Source: Bryopsis sp. KO-2023 (taxonomy: Eukaryota; Chlorophyta; Ulvophyceae; Bryopsidales; Bryopsidaceae). Taken from it: a stretch of 64,000 nt of DNA. Below the pieces are notes generated by a model that ran no database searches, was not told the origin of the DNA, and saw nothing but the letters and a program-made list of their open reading frames with translations. Numbering within the stretch: position 1 is the first letter of the stretch; every line of letters begins with the position of its first letter. The position numbers and the translations under genes are program-made. The DNA lies in assembly GCA_030272585.1 (NCBI GenBank), contig BSYQ01000011.1, forward strand, positions 186,001 to 250,000, in the 5' to 3' direction. This document shows positions 45,169-57,600 of the stretch, piece after piece.

Positions 45169-46179
45169 CTATTTCTGCGACCTGGTCCTCGGCTCATGCC
45201 TCTTGGACGATGCTGGACTTGGTGGAGGGAGCGGAAGACGAGTCGCCGAGGAAGGTGCTGATGGTTGGTCTGGCGATGGTGGTGGGTGACTCTGCTGGCG
45301 GTGCGATCTGGCTGCCCCTGGAAGTTCCAAGCCGAGAGCCTGGAAATACTGGTCGTTCCAGGTGCCGACCTGTTCTTTAATCTTGCCCGGCCAGCGACCC
45401 TTGAGCGATGCCTTGGTACAGCTCGGACAGTCCGGGAGTGGGGCGTCGAACGGGAGGATCGGCTTGACGCCTTGGGTTCCCTCGCCGATGAGATCCTGGA
45501 TGCGCGGGAGGTAAGGTCCTCCCGACTTGTCGGCCGAGATGAGAGCTCCTGCCCTGGCTGCAATCCTAAGGCCGACATTGTGCTTCTTGCACAGAAGGTG
45601 CCCTTTTTCGCAGAGCACGCGATCCAATCCTGGACGGGGAGCTTCCCTTGGGTATGCGCAAGCTGCGCAGGCGAATGTGGCCGGAGCGGGTGCTGGAGGT
45701 GGTGGTGGAGGTAGGGACGATGCCTTCGGGGGTTCCTCGGATATCGGGTCATCCTCACTCCCCGAGAGCAACACTGGACCAGGCTTCGGCCTTGGGGGAA
45801 GAGCGTCCTCCAAATCGGCGTAGGGATCCTCCGTGTAGTCCCACAATTGCTGCTCGTCCTCCCCCTCGGCCTCCGCCTGGTCCACCTCCATCGCCTCGTC
45901 CAGTATGAACCTCCCCACCCCTCGGCCCTTGAGCTTCCTTGACCTCTTTCGTCGCGGGACCACCACCTTCAGTGGGGTTGACGATGGTCCCTCCGGTGGC
46001 CTTTCCATAACGACTTCTTCTTGTACCGAGTCCTCCACCGTCTCGGTTTCCACGTGCTCTTTTTCTTTTTCCTGGGCCGGAGGTTGGTCCATTTCCATAC
46101 GCTGCAGTCCACGATTGAGAGTGTCGATAGCCTCGGTCATGGCTGTTTTCGCCAGCCTTTCCCTTTCCTGCCCCCACAC
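45169..46179 (-). pseudogene. Third gene of element C: RING-like finger
   Basis: 336-residue minus-strand frame after pol. It has a basic patch (PRRKRSRKLKGRG), an acidic stretch and a Pro-rich linker. The Cys/His module follows: CAAC near 171-174, C-x3-H-x2-C-x2-H near 188-198 and CPSC near 250-253. The Arg/Ser/Pro tail ends TRSQK. A separate short coiled-coil frame (46832-46987) lies upstream, beyond a solo LTR, and probably belongs to the same gene. The layout matches the third genes of A/B and D despite little overall identity. It is part of a broken fossil. Confidence 0.65.
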
Positions 46180-46775
46180 TGTAACGGTTGGTTATCGCAG
46201 CACTCGAGCTGGAACTACAAGAGTAGTTGCCATGCTTCCTGCAGCTGAAAAAGGGAAGGTTGCAAGAGTGCAACGTGTAGGAGCAGCGTGCGAGAGTGCG
46301 GCGTGTAGGAGTGCAGCGTGCAGCGGTGCAGCGGTGCAGCGTGCAGCGGTGGATGCAGCGTGCAGCAGTGCAGAGGTGCAGCGGTGTAGAGGTGCAGAGA
46401 TGCAGAGGTGCAGTAGTGCGACACCCTTGGAGTCACGACTACAACCAAGCTCGATGGAGTTTGATGGATGATGATGTGGCAGCCATCAAAGTCGAGTTGT
46501 CAATTGGACGTGTGAGTTCTCGTGGAATAGGGGCACGTTCACAGTTGAGGTGGCAAGGAGATGTGTGAATTCCTAGTGAATAGTGACACGTCGACAGGAA
46601 CAAGGGTTTGATGCGCTGTGGCGCTAGGGTATAAGAGCGTGGAAGGAAAAGGTCGTTGTATCTTCTTTATAACTTTATTCTTGTAAGGAAGTTCTATCTA
46701 ACGAGACGCTTGAGGAAGGCACTCGTCCTCCTCTAGGAGGGCGAGGGGACCTTGAAAAAAAGTAGCCTCGTTTCA
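46180..46775. mobile_element. Solo LTR with internal minisatellite, inserted in element C
   Basis: TGTAACGG...GTTTCA, 596 bp, flanked by CACAC (46175-46179, 46776-46780). It contains a GTGCAGCG/GTGCAGAG minisatellite at about 46290-46420, a TATA-like GGTATAAGAG (about 46627) and T-rich sequence after it. The family cannot be named from the LTR alone. Confidence 0.75.
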
Positions 46776-47312
46776 CACACTGCTGCTTGCCGAAACGCAT
46801 CCAAGCGCTGCGTTTTCAGCTGGTCCTCCAACTAAGCAACTTTCTCCTCAGCGGCTTTTGCCCGCTTCTCCGCCTCATTGGCCCTATTTTGCCATTCGGC
46901 AAGTTCGGCCTCGAGCTTGTTCTTCTGCTCAGAGGACTGTCGCGCGTCCTGCAGAAATCGCTCCAAGTTGGCTGCTGTCAGATCCATGGCTTCCCCTTCT
47001 TTCTTTTTTTTTTTTTTTGTTTTCGGCCGTGTGGGCTCTCTCTTTTTTTTTTCTGATTCGATCGAACAAAGGCTTTCTGAAGCGCCTTCGTTACTTCTCC
47101 TTAAATTCGCCGATGAGGTACCGGTCAGACACATTGCGCAACTGAAAGGTACACTCTGATGTGACGAGGGATGGGAATTTCCTCCGAACTTCCGAGGTAC
47201 CGCCTCGTTTGAGGTACCGTCCCATTCCGGCCGAGGTTGACCTCATCAGTTCGTCATCATGACTTCCAACTCTTCCATCACCCTCGTCAGTTGCATCAGA
47301 AGCTTCCTCCAG

Positions 47313-50300
47313 TCATGCTCGGCCCGTTCGTGCAACGAACTCGGCCAGCAGATCTGAACAATGTGTCAGACTCTCCTTCGGCTCCCATGTTGCCTCATGG
47401 GGTTGGTATCCTTTCCAGCAAACCAAATAACGTTTTCCTCTCCCCTTTCCTTTCTCCCTGACAATAGCCTCCACCTCGTATTCCTCTTCTCCATCCAGCT
47501 CATCGATGAGAGCCGGGCCGGGAGGTGCATCCCGCACGAACTCCTCGGACCGCTTGTATTCCTTGAGCTTGGAGACGTGGAATGTAGGGTGAAGTCTCCA
47601 GCCTGGTGGGAGGTCGAGCCTATAGGCCACTGGTGATATTACGGCCTCAACCTTGAACGGCCCGATGAACCTTCGTCTGACCTTGGCCGGAATGTGCTTG
47701 GTTACGGCCAAAGGGAGGTGGGCACTTCGGAGGCAAACCTCTTGTCCCACTGCGAATTCCACATGTCGCCTCTTTTTGTTGGCGCTCTCACACATGGTCT
47801 CCTGGGCCGAAGCGTAGTTTGCTTTGGCCTCCTCCAGGTCTCGGTTCATTCGGCTCACCATGGCCTCGGCCGCCTCCACGTTAGTACTCGGCCGATCGGC
47901 CTCCAGGCCTCTTGGGTGTTGCCCATACATCAGGTAGAAAGGGGTGTATTTGGTGCTGGCGTTGACCGAATTGTTTGCAGCAAATTCGGCCGTGCTGAGG
48001 TATTCGCTCCATGTCTCCGGCCTTGCTTCAATGTAGGGCCGAAGGAAGTTCTCCAGTGTTCGGATTGTTACCTCGCTCTGTCCATCAGATTGCGGATGGT
48101 GAGCGGTTGACATCCTCAGATCGGTGCCCACGAGCCGAAACAACTCCTTGTAGAACTGGCTCGTAAATCTTGGGTCTCGATCAGACACGATAACTTCCGG
48201 TATCCTAGAGGTTGGGAATACCTTGGAGAGAAAGAGCTCGGCATATCCTTTCGCCGAAACCTCCTTGGTGCACGGGACGAACTTGCACATCTTCGTGAGC
48301 CGATCCACAAAGACAGCCACGGCCGTGTACCCGTTAGATTTCGGTAAATCGGTAACGAGGTCGGTCGTTAGCTGCTCCCACTTGTAGGCCGGAACTGGCA
48401 GAGGGTGTAGCAACCCTTTCTGCTTGGAATTCTCGGTCTTCATCATCTGGCAAGTGGGGCACGATTCGACATAGTGGTTCACGGCTCGGCGCCAGCCTCT
48501 CCACCAATGTCTTCGGCTCACAAGCTCGGCTGTCCGAGCTTTCCCTGGATGTCCCGCCATCGGCACATCGTGGTGGTCGTGCAATACCACCTGGCGTTTA
48601 GAAACCGGCACAACGAGTTTCGGCTCGGCTCCAACGTCCTTGGCTTGATACATGAGCAGTCCATCTGGGGTCAAGGTGTACCCCTGCACTGCTCGTCCCT
48701 CTTCAAGTTTGGTCACGATTGGTCGAAGAATAGGGTCCTCCTTAATGGCGGCTTGCCAGTCTTGTGCCTCCCCGGGCGAGATTTTTGCCCCCAAAATCGC
48801 ATTGAGCCGGAGTTGTGGCTTGCGAGAAAGCGCATCGGCCACAAAATTGGCTCGGCCCGGAAGATATAAAATCTTCGGCTTGATAGACTGGAACGATCCA
48901 GACTTCAACCAACGTGTTTGAGTCCGTGAAAGGACGCGTTGCTGTAGAAAATGGGTAGCTGGGAGGTGATCCGTATACACCGTAGTTCCACCAGGAGCTC
49001 CTTCCAGGTAGTGACGCCATTGGGCGAGAGCATAGGAGATGCCCAATAGTTCCCTTTCGTAGGCCGAATATTTCTGCTCGGCTGAGTTCAGGGAACGACT
49101 CAAAAATGCAATGGGCTGATAGCCTTCCTCCTTGCTGCCCTGCATTAAGGTAGCTCCCAATGCGAAGTCCGATGCATCAGTGGCAACAACATACGGCTTG
49201 GCCGGGTCCGGGATCAAGAGGACGGGGGCCGAAGTGAGTCGGTCCTTGAGCTCTTGAAACGCTGCTGTCTGGGCCGGACCCCATTCTTAGGCTTGGTCCT
49301 TCTTGACGAGCTTCTGTATGGGAGCAGCAATCCGGGAAAACTCCCTGATGAAGCGTTGGTAGTAGGACACCATGCCCAGAAAACTCCGCACTTCCGGCAC
49401 AGACTGTAGGGGCTTCCAATCTTGAATGGCTTGGGTCTTGCTGCGATGAGGGGAGATGCCGTCGGCCGAAATCCAATTTCCCACGAAATCCAGTTCTTTG
49501 ACGGCGATGGAACACTTGGACGCCTTCGCATAGAGCTGATGCTCGGCCAGCTTGTCCAGCACGAGCCGAAGGTGCTCCACGTGTTCCTCCTCCGTTTTAC
49601 TGTAGACGATGATGTCGTCCAGGAAGACCACCAGAAACTTGTCGTGGAAATCCCGGAAGAGGTCGTTCACCATCGCCATGAACTGCGGGGGTGCGTTCGT
49701 TAGGCCGAAGGGCACTACTTTGTATTCGTAGTGCCCATAACGGGTCCGAAATGCGGTCTTCTCCTGATCTTCGGCCCGGATGGGCATCTGCCAATACCCC
49801 GAGCGCAGGTCCAGCCGAGTAAAGATTTTGGCTCCCTGGAGGCGGTCCAATAACTCCTCAAGGAGAGGGAGTGGGTAGCGGTTCTTGACCGTTCGCTGGT
49901 TGATCCATCGGTAGTCAATACAAAAACGAAGCCCTCCATCCTTCTTGTTGGCGAAAAGGATGGGGGCGCCCCACGGGCTCTTTGAGGGCCGAATCAGCTC
50001 CCGGTCCAACATGTAGTCGAGCTGTTTTCGGACCTCCGCGAGTTCGGCTGGAGAGAGCTTGTACATAGGCCGAAAGATCGGCTTCGTTCCTTCCTCCAGT
50101 TCGTTCCTGACCGGTGGTGGTCCTTTAGGAAGGTCAGAAGCGAATACTCGCTTGTAGTCCGTTAAGAGCTGCGTGATCGCTTTTGAGAGCTCGGGCCGAA
50201 CTAACTTGCTGATATCATCCTTGGTATGTTCATCGTTTTGTTCGGCCTCGGCTTCAGTAACCACTACCATCACAACGTCTCCCTGTCCCGCACGCGCATC

Positions 50301-51134
50301 CTTCATTATCTTGGCCGCGGATGTCTGTTCCATGTCGCCCACGCTCATAGTCTCGGTGGGTCGAGGCTTGCCCGAGATGGCTAGAGGAAGAGAAATCCTC
50401 GTCTTCCCTCGCTGAACCGAGATTGTCCGTGTCCGAAAGCAGAGATCGGGGTTTTCGGCCACAAGCCACGGGATGCCCAAAATCATCTCGTATGCCATGC
50501 CGGGAAAGATATGGAAATCCGCGACAAAAGTGGCTCGGCCCGATCTAAATCGAACATGTTCGGCTCGGCCCCGGGTTGAGCCCTTGGAACCATCCGCCAT
50601 GACCAGGGTGCGGTGCTCTCCGGTTGCCTCCAATTCCAGTCGTGCTTGAGTTGCCGTTGAGATGTAGTTTTCCCAACTTCCGCTATCCACATACGCCTTC
50701 ACCGGTCGGTCTCCAACTTGAATGGCTATCTCGAAGCCAGTAAACCGCCCTTTGGAACAGGTGTTTCCCGTCCTGGCGATGTAAGAAAAATTGTCGGCCA
50801 CTGCAGAGTCGGCGCGACTGAGTGCCCCCGGCACTTGAGAAAAATTTGAACCGTCCATCCCTCGGTTGCCTTGCGGGCCGAGCTGTACAGTGGATGGTGG
50901 TTCCCCTGATGATACCCGAGGCCGTGCGTGGCCAGTATCATCCGCTCCTTCACTGAGTCCTGTTCCATGGGACTCGGCTCGCGCTGCAGTATTGGAACTA
51001 TGCGAGCTGGAGCTAGTGTCTATCCGTTTTTCATGCTCTTCCGCCTTGTCCGGCCAAGTAACTCTCTTGGTCATTTTTCTATCATCTATTCCTTCTGCTT
51101 GCTCCTCCCCAAAATCTTCCGGAACCTCGGCCCT
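47313..51134 (-). pseudogene. Element C pol: protease, RT, RNase H, integrase, chromodomain
   Basis: Two minus-strand frames. The upstream one (49287-51134) has a Ser-rich leader, a retropepsin (DSGS in YVDSGSWENYI, ILGIPW) and the reverse transcriptase with FLDD. The downstream one (47313-49217) has RNase H (TDAS), integrase HHCC and D,D-35-E (TTDLVTDLP, SDRDPRF, SEVTIRTLE), and a chromodomain (RYLVCWKGYQPHEATWEP). The words TCGGC and GCCGA are very frequent (about 40 by eye between 47.7 and 50.9 kb). The C fragment is cut on its upstream side by element B. It belongs to a broken fossil. Confidence 0.83.
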
Positions 51135-51556
51135 TGTTAATCTTTTAGCGCTATACGAGGTAGTTTGGGATAGAGCCGAGGGTGGCTGACGCATGTGGGT
51201 TCACGAGTAAGACAGATTAGACCCAGAGTTGGGGCATGCGTCAGCGTACTACACTTAGGGGTACTTAAGAGGCCCACTCGTTGTTTTGACACTCATAGTT
51301 ACTTTGTAAGAACTCGGGATTCGTGGGATTGGTGTGTTCCCGCTTGTGTGTGTGTTTGTGTGTGTGTGTGTGTTAAGTGTTTGCCTGACGCAATCACTTC
51401 CCAACCCAAGTGCTCTAGTAGCGTTCACAACCGCGCTAGCTAGAGAGTTGTCTAAAGCAACAAACCCCACAAGTATACTTGCGTTAGCCAGCAAGTTATC
51501 ACGAATCCAACCAACACAGCCGACCACTATTGCGTCACCCACAAGCTTCACTATCA
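51135..51556 (+). repeat. Element B 5' LTR with adjacent primer-binding site
   Basis: Starts TGTTAATC, ends TTCACTATCA. Exact TGACGCA/TGCGTCA words lie at 51187, 51237, 51386 and 51531. The primer-binding site TGGTTTCGGAGC follows two bases after the LTR. Confidence 0.92.
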
Positions 51557-51701
51557 ATTGGTTTCGGAGCGAGGCAAGAACTTTAAGTTCTTGAGATCGA
51601 AACTTGTGAACGTGGCGCAACAAACGTTTTTGTTTGTTTGTTTGGTAGAGAGAAACTCCAACCGTGGTTGTTGAGTACTCCCAAATAGTGGCTGAGAGAC
51701 C

Positions 51702-54350
51702 ATGGCTGACCGTGAACACGCATTGGCAGTGCGCGAGCCTCAAGTTGAAGAGCCAGGGATTGAACCTGAGTTCGATGAGGAATTGCCTGACGCACCCAAT
51801 GTGGTGTACCAACAAATAAACGTCCAGAACATCCACAATGTCCAGCAAGCAGCTGTCGACATAGACATGGGAGCTGATGCGGAAGCCTTAAGAGAGGATG
51901 TGGATGCGGTCCATGACCGTGTGGACGATTTAGCCCACGGGCTAAGGGGTCACCTGCAGCAAGTTGACCAGACACTGGGGCAGAGGCTAGCCCATACTGA
52001 GGCCTCTGTGTCGAACCAACTGGCTGGCGCATCAGAGGTGATCGGGCAGGCGCTGGAAACACAGCACCAGCATGCGCAACAGGTTGAGGCCACACAGCAT
52101 GCGGTGGTGTCGCAACAGGAGAAGCTGGAGTCAGTAGCGGCTCAACATAGTCGATACGAGCAGAGGCTATTACGCCAAGATATCGATCATAGAAAAGAAA
52201 GAGCCGAGATCAAAGCTTCTGTGGATGCAATAACGAGGAGAATGGATGCCGCAGACATTCTAGCGAACTCTCGTTTTGCTGACCTAAAAGAAACGGCTGA
52301 AGCATCAGCACTTCAGTTAAAACAACTCTCCGAGTTATCCCTTGTTCAAGGGCGGAGAATTGAAGGCTTATTAGGAACTGTTGAGGATTCCAACGAAAAA
52401 GTCGAACGGACTCTAGAATTGTTTCGGGAGTCCTTGCACAAACAAGGTGCTGAGGTGAAGCGTTTGCAGAGCTCAAGAGTAGCAATTCAAAAAGATTTGA
52501 TTGCCTTGGAGAAAAAGGCATCCAAAACCTGGGATCAGCAGCAAGATGCAGCTGATGTGGTTGCCTTAAGATTATCTGGCCTGGAACGAAGCATGGAGGA
52601 TGTGAGTGGCGGAAGTCAGAGTGCCCAAAGTGGAAGTGATGCTCGAGCAGTATCACCAGAGCGTGAAGAATCAACTTCCCCTGAGCCTGAGGACTCAGCC
52701 TTTGGGATGCCGCTGCCGAAGAAATCAGTAAAGCAGTTGGCTGCATCATGGCCGCCACTAGACCAGAGCTTCGCGGTAGGAATGGTTGGGGCAGGAACCT
52801 CAACAATACCGGCTCCTCCAGCAGTACAGGCCGAGGAGGGTGAAATTGTTGCTGCAGAAGCACCACCATGCACTGCAGTGGACAGCGCACCAGACGCTGA
52901 TTTCACATTCCCTCAATTGATACCTCCAAGTACAAGAGCTCAGCCTGGAGTACGCATCTCAGAACCCGACTCTGCCGATGGATCACGTAGACCCACACGA
53001 ACTAACCCAAGAGTTCTCTCCTCAGCAGAAGTGTTATATCAAATTGACCTTGAGCGTGCTAAGGCACAGGTCAGAGAAGAGAAAGGAAAAGAACCCATGC
53101 AGATCCCCACACGTACTGGAAGATTGGGACTTGGGTTAAGTGCTTTGGGAGCAAGGGTAGAAAATAATCCCTTTGCTGCACTTGGTTCATATGAGTCTAC
53201 TGGTGGACCCAGTCGAGTTCCTCGCATGCGAGGTAACTTTGGAGACCCTGGTGATGACGACCCAGATGATGATGGCGGTGATGATTACCGCGACAGACGA
53301 AACCGCCCACCTTCCCGTATTCCAGGTGCGCCTGATGGCGGAGGAGGTGGTGGCGGCGGTGGAGATGGTGGAGGCGGTGGACCTCCCGGTGGACCTCCTG
53401 GTGGAGGTGGAGGTGGGGGTGGCGCTGGACCAGCAGGCCCAGGACCTCCTAGGCAAGGACAGTGGTTGCCTAGCACCGTCAAGTTGCAAATGCCTCGCGC
53501 ATTTAACGGAAGTGGAGAACCAAAAGCCCGTAAATGGCAAGTGCTCATGACGCGGTATTTGAGAACCTGCGGAGTGCATGAAGCACAGTGGCAATCGATT
53601 ATGGCCACTAACCTTTATGGGGCTGCCTCGGATTGGTTAACGATGCAAGAGTTGAAAATTCACCGAGGTGAAAGACCACCCTTCCGTGACTGGATGGACT
53701 TCATGGATGGTTTAGCTACAGCTTTCGAATTCTCTAGTGATCGAGACGAAGCGTGGCGTGACCTCCACAAACTCAAGCAGACTGGAACGGTGAAACAGTT
53801 CGTCAAAGAGTTTCAGCGCTTGATCTTGAGAATTCCAGACCTCGAAGAGGATCACCAATATTTACTCTTCGTTGATGGACTCAAGAGTGAAGTTCAGAAG
53901 CTGGTCGCTGCAACGGTACCTCGAGATGTCGAGGCTGCCATCATATCCGCCGAACGATTGGAAGCCCTTGGAGTTGGAACACAAGGCCAAGGAGGGCAGA
54001 CCAATCAGAAAAAGAAAGGAGTCTGGCGTGGTGGAAGAAAGAAGAAAGGCCAGAATCAGGGTCAGCAGCAGCAGAATCCTACACCACCAGCCCAAGCACC
54101 ACCACAAGCTGCCGCAGGAGTGCAACAGCAGCAGCAACAGCAACAAGGACGAGAAGGACGTGGTGGTGGTGGACGTGGACGCGGTGGTGGTAACCGTGGA
54201 AGAGGACAAGCCAATCAGGGAAGACAAAACCCCCAGGGGGGAGGGGGATATCATTGTTATCTTTGTGGAAAGAAGGGTCACCCTGTGAGGCAATGTCCTA
54301 GATTGGAGGAGGTGAAAAACCTCCCCGATGTAAAAAAAATGTTAAACTGA
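51702..54350 (+). CDS. Element B gag
   Basis: 882 residues. A short acidic start is followed by long coiled-coil segments (about residues 40-320) and a Pro/Glu/Ser-rich, acidic middle. A Gly-rich hinge (about 545-585) leads to a retrotransposon gag capsid domain (about 590-740, with WLTMQELKIHRG and LHKLKQTGTVKQF). A Gln- and RGG-rich nucleocapsid region ends in one CCHC knuckle (CYLCGKKGHPVRQC). It is longer than usual Ty3 Gag because of the coiled-coil N-terminus, a trait shared by A, C and D. It binds element RNA and assembles particles, by family knowledge. Confidence 0.85.
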   Translation: MADREHALAVREPQVEEPGIEPEFDEELPDAPNVVYQQINVQNIHNVQQAAVDIDMGADAEALREDVDAVHDRVDDLAHGLRGHLQQVDQTLGQRLAHTEASVSNQLAGASEVIGQALETQHQHAQQVEATQHAVVSQQEKLESVAAQHSRYEQRLLRQDIDHRKERAEIKASVDAITRRMDAADILANSRFADLKETAEASALQLKQLSELSLVQGRRIEGLLGTVEDSNEKVERTLELFRESLHKQGAEVKRLQSSRVAIQKDLIALEKKASKTWDQQQDAADVVALRLSGLERSMEDVSGGSQSAQSGSDARAVSPEREESTSPEPEDSAFGMPLPKKSVKQLAASWPPLDQSFAVGMVGAGTSTIPAPPAVQAEEGEIVAAEAPPCTAVDSAPDADFTFPQLIPPSTRAQPGVRISEPDSADGSRRPTRTNPRVLSSAEVLYQIDLERAKAQVREEKGKEPMQIPTRTGRLGLGLSALGARVENNPFAALGSYESTGGPSRVPRMRGNFGDPGDDDPDDDGGDDYRDRRNRPPSRIPGAPDGGGGGGGGGDGGGGGPPGGPPGGGGGGGGAGPAGPGPPRQGQWLPSTVKLQMPRAFNGSGEPKARKWQVLMTRYLRTCGVHEAQWQSIMATNLYGAASDWLTMQELKIHRGERPPFRDWMDFMDGLATAFEFSSDRDEAWRDLHKLKQTGTVKQFVKEFQRLILRIPDLEEDHQYLLFVDGLKSEVQKLVAATVPRDVEAAIISAERLEALGVGTQGQGGQTNQKKKGVWRGGRKKKGQNQGQQQQNPTPPAQAPPQAAAGVQQQQQQQQGREGRGGGGRGRGGGNRGRGQANQGRQNPQGGGGYHCYLCGKKGHPVRQCPRLEEVKNLPDVKKMLN

Positions 54351-54604
54351 CCGCCAGGCAGGAAACTGCTTCGTCTGAGCCTGGCCGACGCAAACGTCGT
54401 AAGCGAAATAGAGTTCGTAGGCGGCGTAGGAAGCTAAGATCAAAAGTAGGTGCCTCGAAAAAGGTTTGTACTCACAGCGGAAAACCTGGGGAGCGGACTA
54501 GTACACCGCGTGAAGAGAGAACAGAGACACTCTCCACATCTACCCAATCGGCACATGACAACTGCGATTGGACAAATGAACAGAAGGAAAGCACACCGGA
54601 TGAG

Positions 54605-57600
54605 ATGGACGCGCCTCATGCGTCATCTGCATCTCTTCCCTCTGTTAGTGAATCTGTGGGCTCATTGGAGTCGCAGAGTAGTCTACAGGAGTCCCTGCCT
54701 GCAGACGTAGACGATAGTGGGTTTGAAACAACCCAGCGGTCTACCACAGAGCGAGTTAATGTGTCAGAAGTTCGATCAACTTCGTCAACCAAGGGTGACA
54801 CATGCCCTCTGTTAAAAATTCAAGAAGTGCCTGTGAGAGGGTACGAAGTAAAAGCACGGATCAAGACCACGGACCTTTATGCATTCATTGATTGTGGAAG
54901 TACCGCAAACTATATCAATGATAAGGTAGCGCGTGATCTCGGGTTGTCGATTACACCAAGCTCAAAGAGAGCAATGTTGGCAAACGGAGATATTACAGAA
55001 CTGGCTGGCAGCTGTAACAACCTCCGAGTAAAGATAGGAGGGCTGAAGTGCAAAATGAAAGCGGATCTGTTCCCAGACCTTGGTTATGACCTAATATTGG
55101 GCATGCCTTGGTTGCAGAAAGAAAACCCCCGCATAGACTTTCAGCAGAATGAGATTTCAGTTTGCAAAAACAGCCAAGTGTTTCATCTCCCGTTGCGTCA
55201 TCCAACCCAAGAGAGTATTGAACCTGAACGAAAAGTACAGTCGATACTGCAAGAAGTGCCAGTGACTGAGTGTTCAGCTAAGAGAATGATGCGTCATCTC
55301 AAAACAGAGACAGCATTCATGGTTGTAGTGCAAGAGTCTGAAGAGAAAGCTTTAGGCCAACATGAATTGCCTGACGCAATAGAGCGAACACAGCCATTCA
55401 ACACTGAGGATGAGATTGGCAAACTTATTCGTTCAGACACCCCTGCCGAAATTAAAAAGGTGGTAGAAACACACCGTGGTGTGTTCCCTCGTGATCTACC
55501 CCCAGGGATCCCTCCAAAGAGAAAAGGTCATGAGTTTAAGATAGACCTGGAGGATCCAACACCTATCCATCGTCCAATATACAAGCTTTCACCAGCAGAG
55601 CTGGATGAAGTGAAAGCACAAGTGGACTACCTTCTGGAACAGAAGAAAATCAAACCATCCGAGTCCCCTTGGGGCGCGCCAATCCTGTTTGTACCGAAAA
55701 AGGATGGAGGCTTAAGGATGTGTGTGGATTACAGGTGGATTAATAAGGTGACGGTGAAAAACCGGTATCCTTTACCCCTGCCAGAAGAATTGATGGATAG
55801 AGTGTTCAAAGCCAAAGTGTTCTCGAAGTTAGATCTGCGATCAGGCTATTGGCAATTTCCAGTAAGACCATCTGATACAGATAAAACAGCGTTCCGCACG
55901 AGATACGGTCACTTTGAGTTTTTGGTAGCGCCTTTTGGGCTAACTAATTGCCCAGCGCAATTCCAAACTCTAGTGCAAGACCTACTCACAGAGTTTTTAG
56001 ATGATTTTGTTGTTGTCTTTATTGATGACATACTCATCTTCTCTGAAAACATGGAACAGCATGCTGAACACTTAGAGAAAGTCCTGTCGCGACTAGCAGA
56101 ATATCAGCTTTTTGCTAAGGCAAGTAAAAGTGAGCTGGCTGTCGCAACAGTAGACTATCTTGGCTACCGCATTAGCGGAAGTGGGTTAGAACCACAGGAA
56201 CAAAAAGTGAAGGCAGTGAAGGAGTGGAAGGAACTACAGAGTGTTAGCGATGTACGTAGTTTCCTTGGAATGGTTTCATACTACAGGAAATTCATTCCCC
56301 AGTTTGCACATGTTGCTGGACCACTCCATGACTTAGTGAAAAGAGACCATCCCTGGAGATGGGGACAGGTGGAGCGTGGCGCATTCAATGAACTGAAAAA
56401 GCGTTTAAGTCAAGCTCCCGTCCTTATTTTTCCAGATGCGTCACTGCCTTACACTGTGATCACTGATGCGTCGAATGAGGCCATCGGTGCCGTGTTAACA
56501 CAGGATCACGGAGAGGGGCTACAGCCAATAGCTTACCTCTCACGTAGATTCAAGCCTGCCGAGCTTAACTATGCACCATACGACAAAGAGTTGTGTGCAA
56601 TATGTTATGCGATGGTGCAGTGGAGACATTATCTAGAAGGTTGTGCGGGTGGAGTAACAGTGTTCACTGACCACCAACCTCTGACGCATATTCTGTCGCA
56701 GAGGAACCTTTCTAGAACCCAAGCAAGATGGCTTGAGGCGGGGTACCTGACTTCGATCAACCCCAAGATCTCCTATATCAAAGGCAAGGCTAATGTGTTA
56801 GCCGATGCTCTCTCCCGCAGTGTTCCTAAGCCCGTGGAAACTGCGATGAACATTTCCACTTGGCAAGTGCATCAAGCAAGCCAAGACGAGTGGAAACAAG
56901 CCCTCCAAGCTGATAACTCCTTGGTGAAGATATTGCGGAAGCTTGAGAGTGGCGAGGAAGTTGAGGGATATTTCCTCAGAGAGGGAATACTTTGGACGGT
57001 CCCAAAGAGAGGATTAGTCGAGAAAGTGGTGGTTCCTAAAGGCCAGCGCAATAAGATTATGAAGGAGTGCCATGAGACACCTTCAGCCGGCCATACAGGA
57101 CCAGCGCGAACAGGAGAAATCCTAGCGCGGCGATATTGGTGGAAGGGGTGGATGAATGAGTTGAAGGCATTTGTGCGCGAATGCCCTGTGTGCCAACAAA
57201 TAAAGGCTGACACACAGAAGCCTATGGGCTTACTTCAACCCCTGCCAATACCTGAGCGGAAGTGGGAGCAAATTACCACTGACTTGGTGACAGATCTACC
57301 AGCATCCAATGGGTTTAGTGCTGTAGCTGTCTTTGTCGATAGACTTACCAAGTTTGTGCATTTCGCTCCATGTACTAAAGAGATTACCGCTGCAGGATAC
57401 GCCCAACTTTTTATCGAACATGTTTACCGCAACCATGGCCTACCTAAAGTGATTGTGTCTGATAGAGACCCTCGCTTTACCAGCAAGTTCTGGCAGACGC
57501 TTTTTAAAGCTCTGGGTACAGAGATTCGTATGAGTACAGCTTACCACCCTCAGACAGATGGGCAGAGTGAGGTTACCATACGTACTCTGGAAAATTTCCT

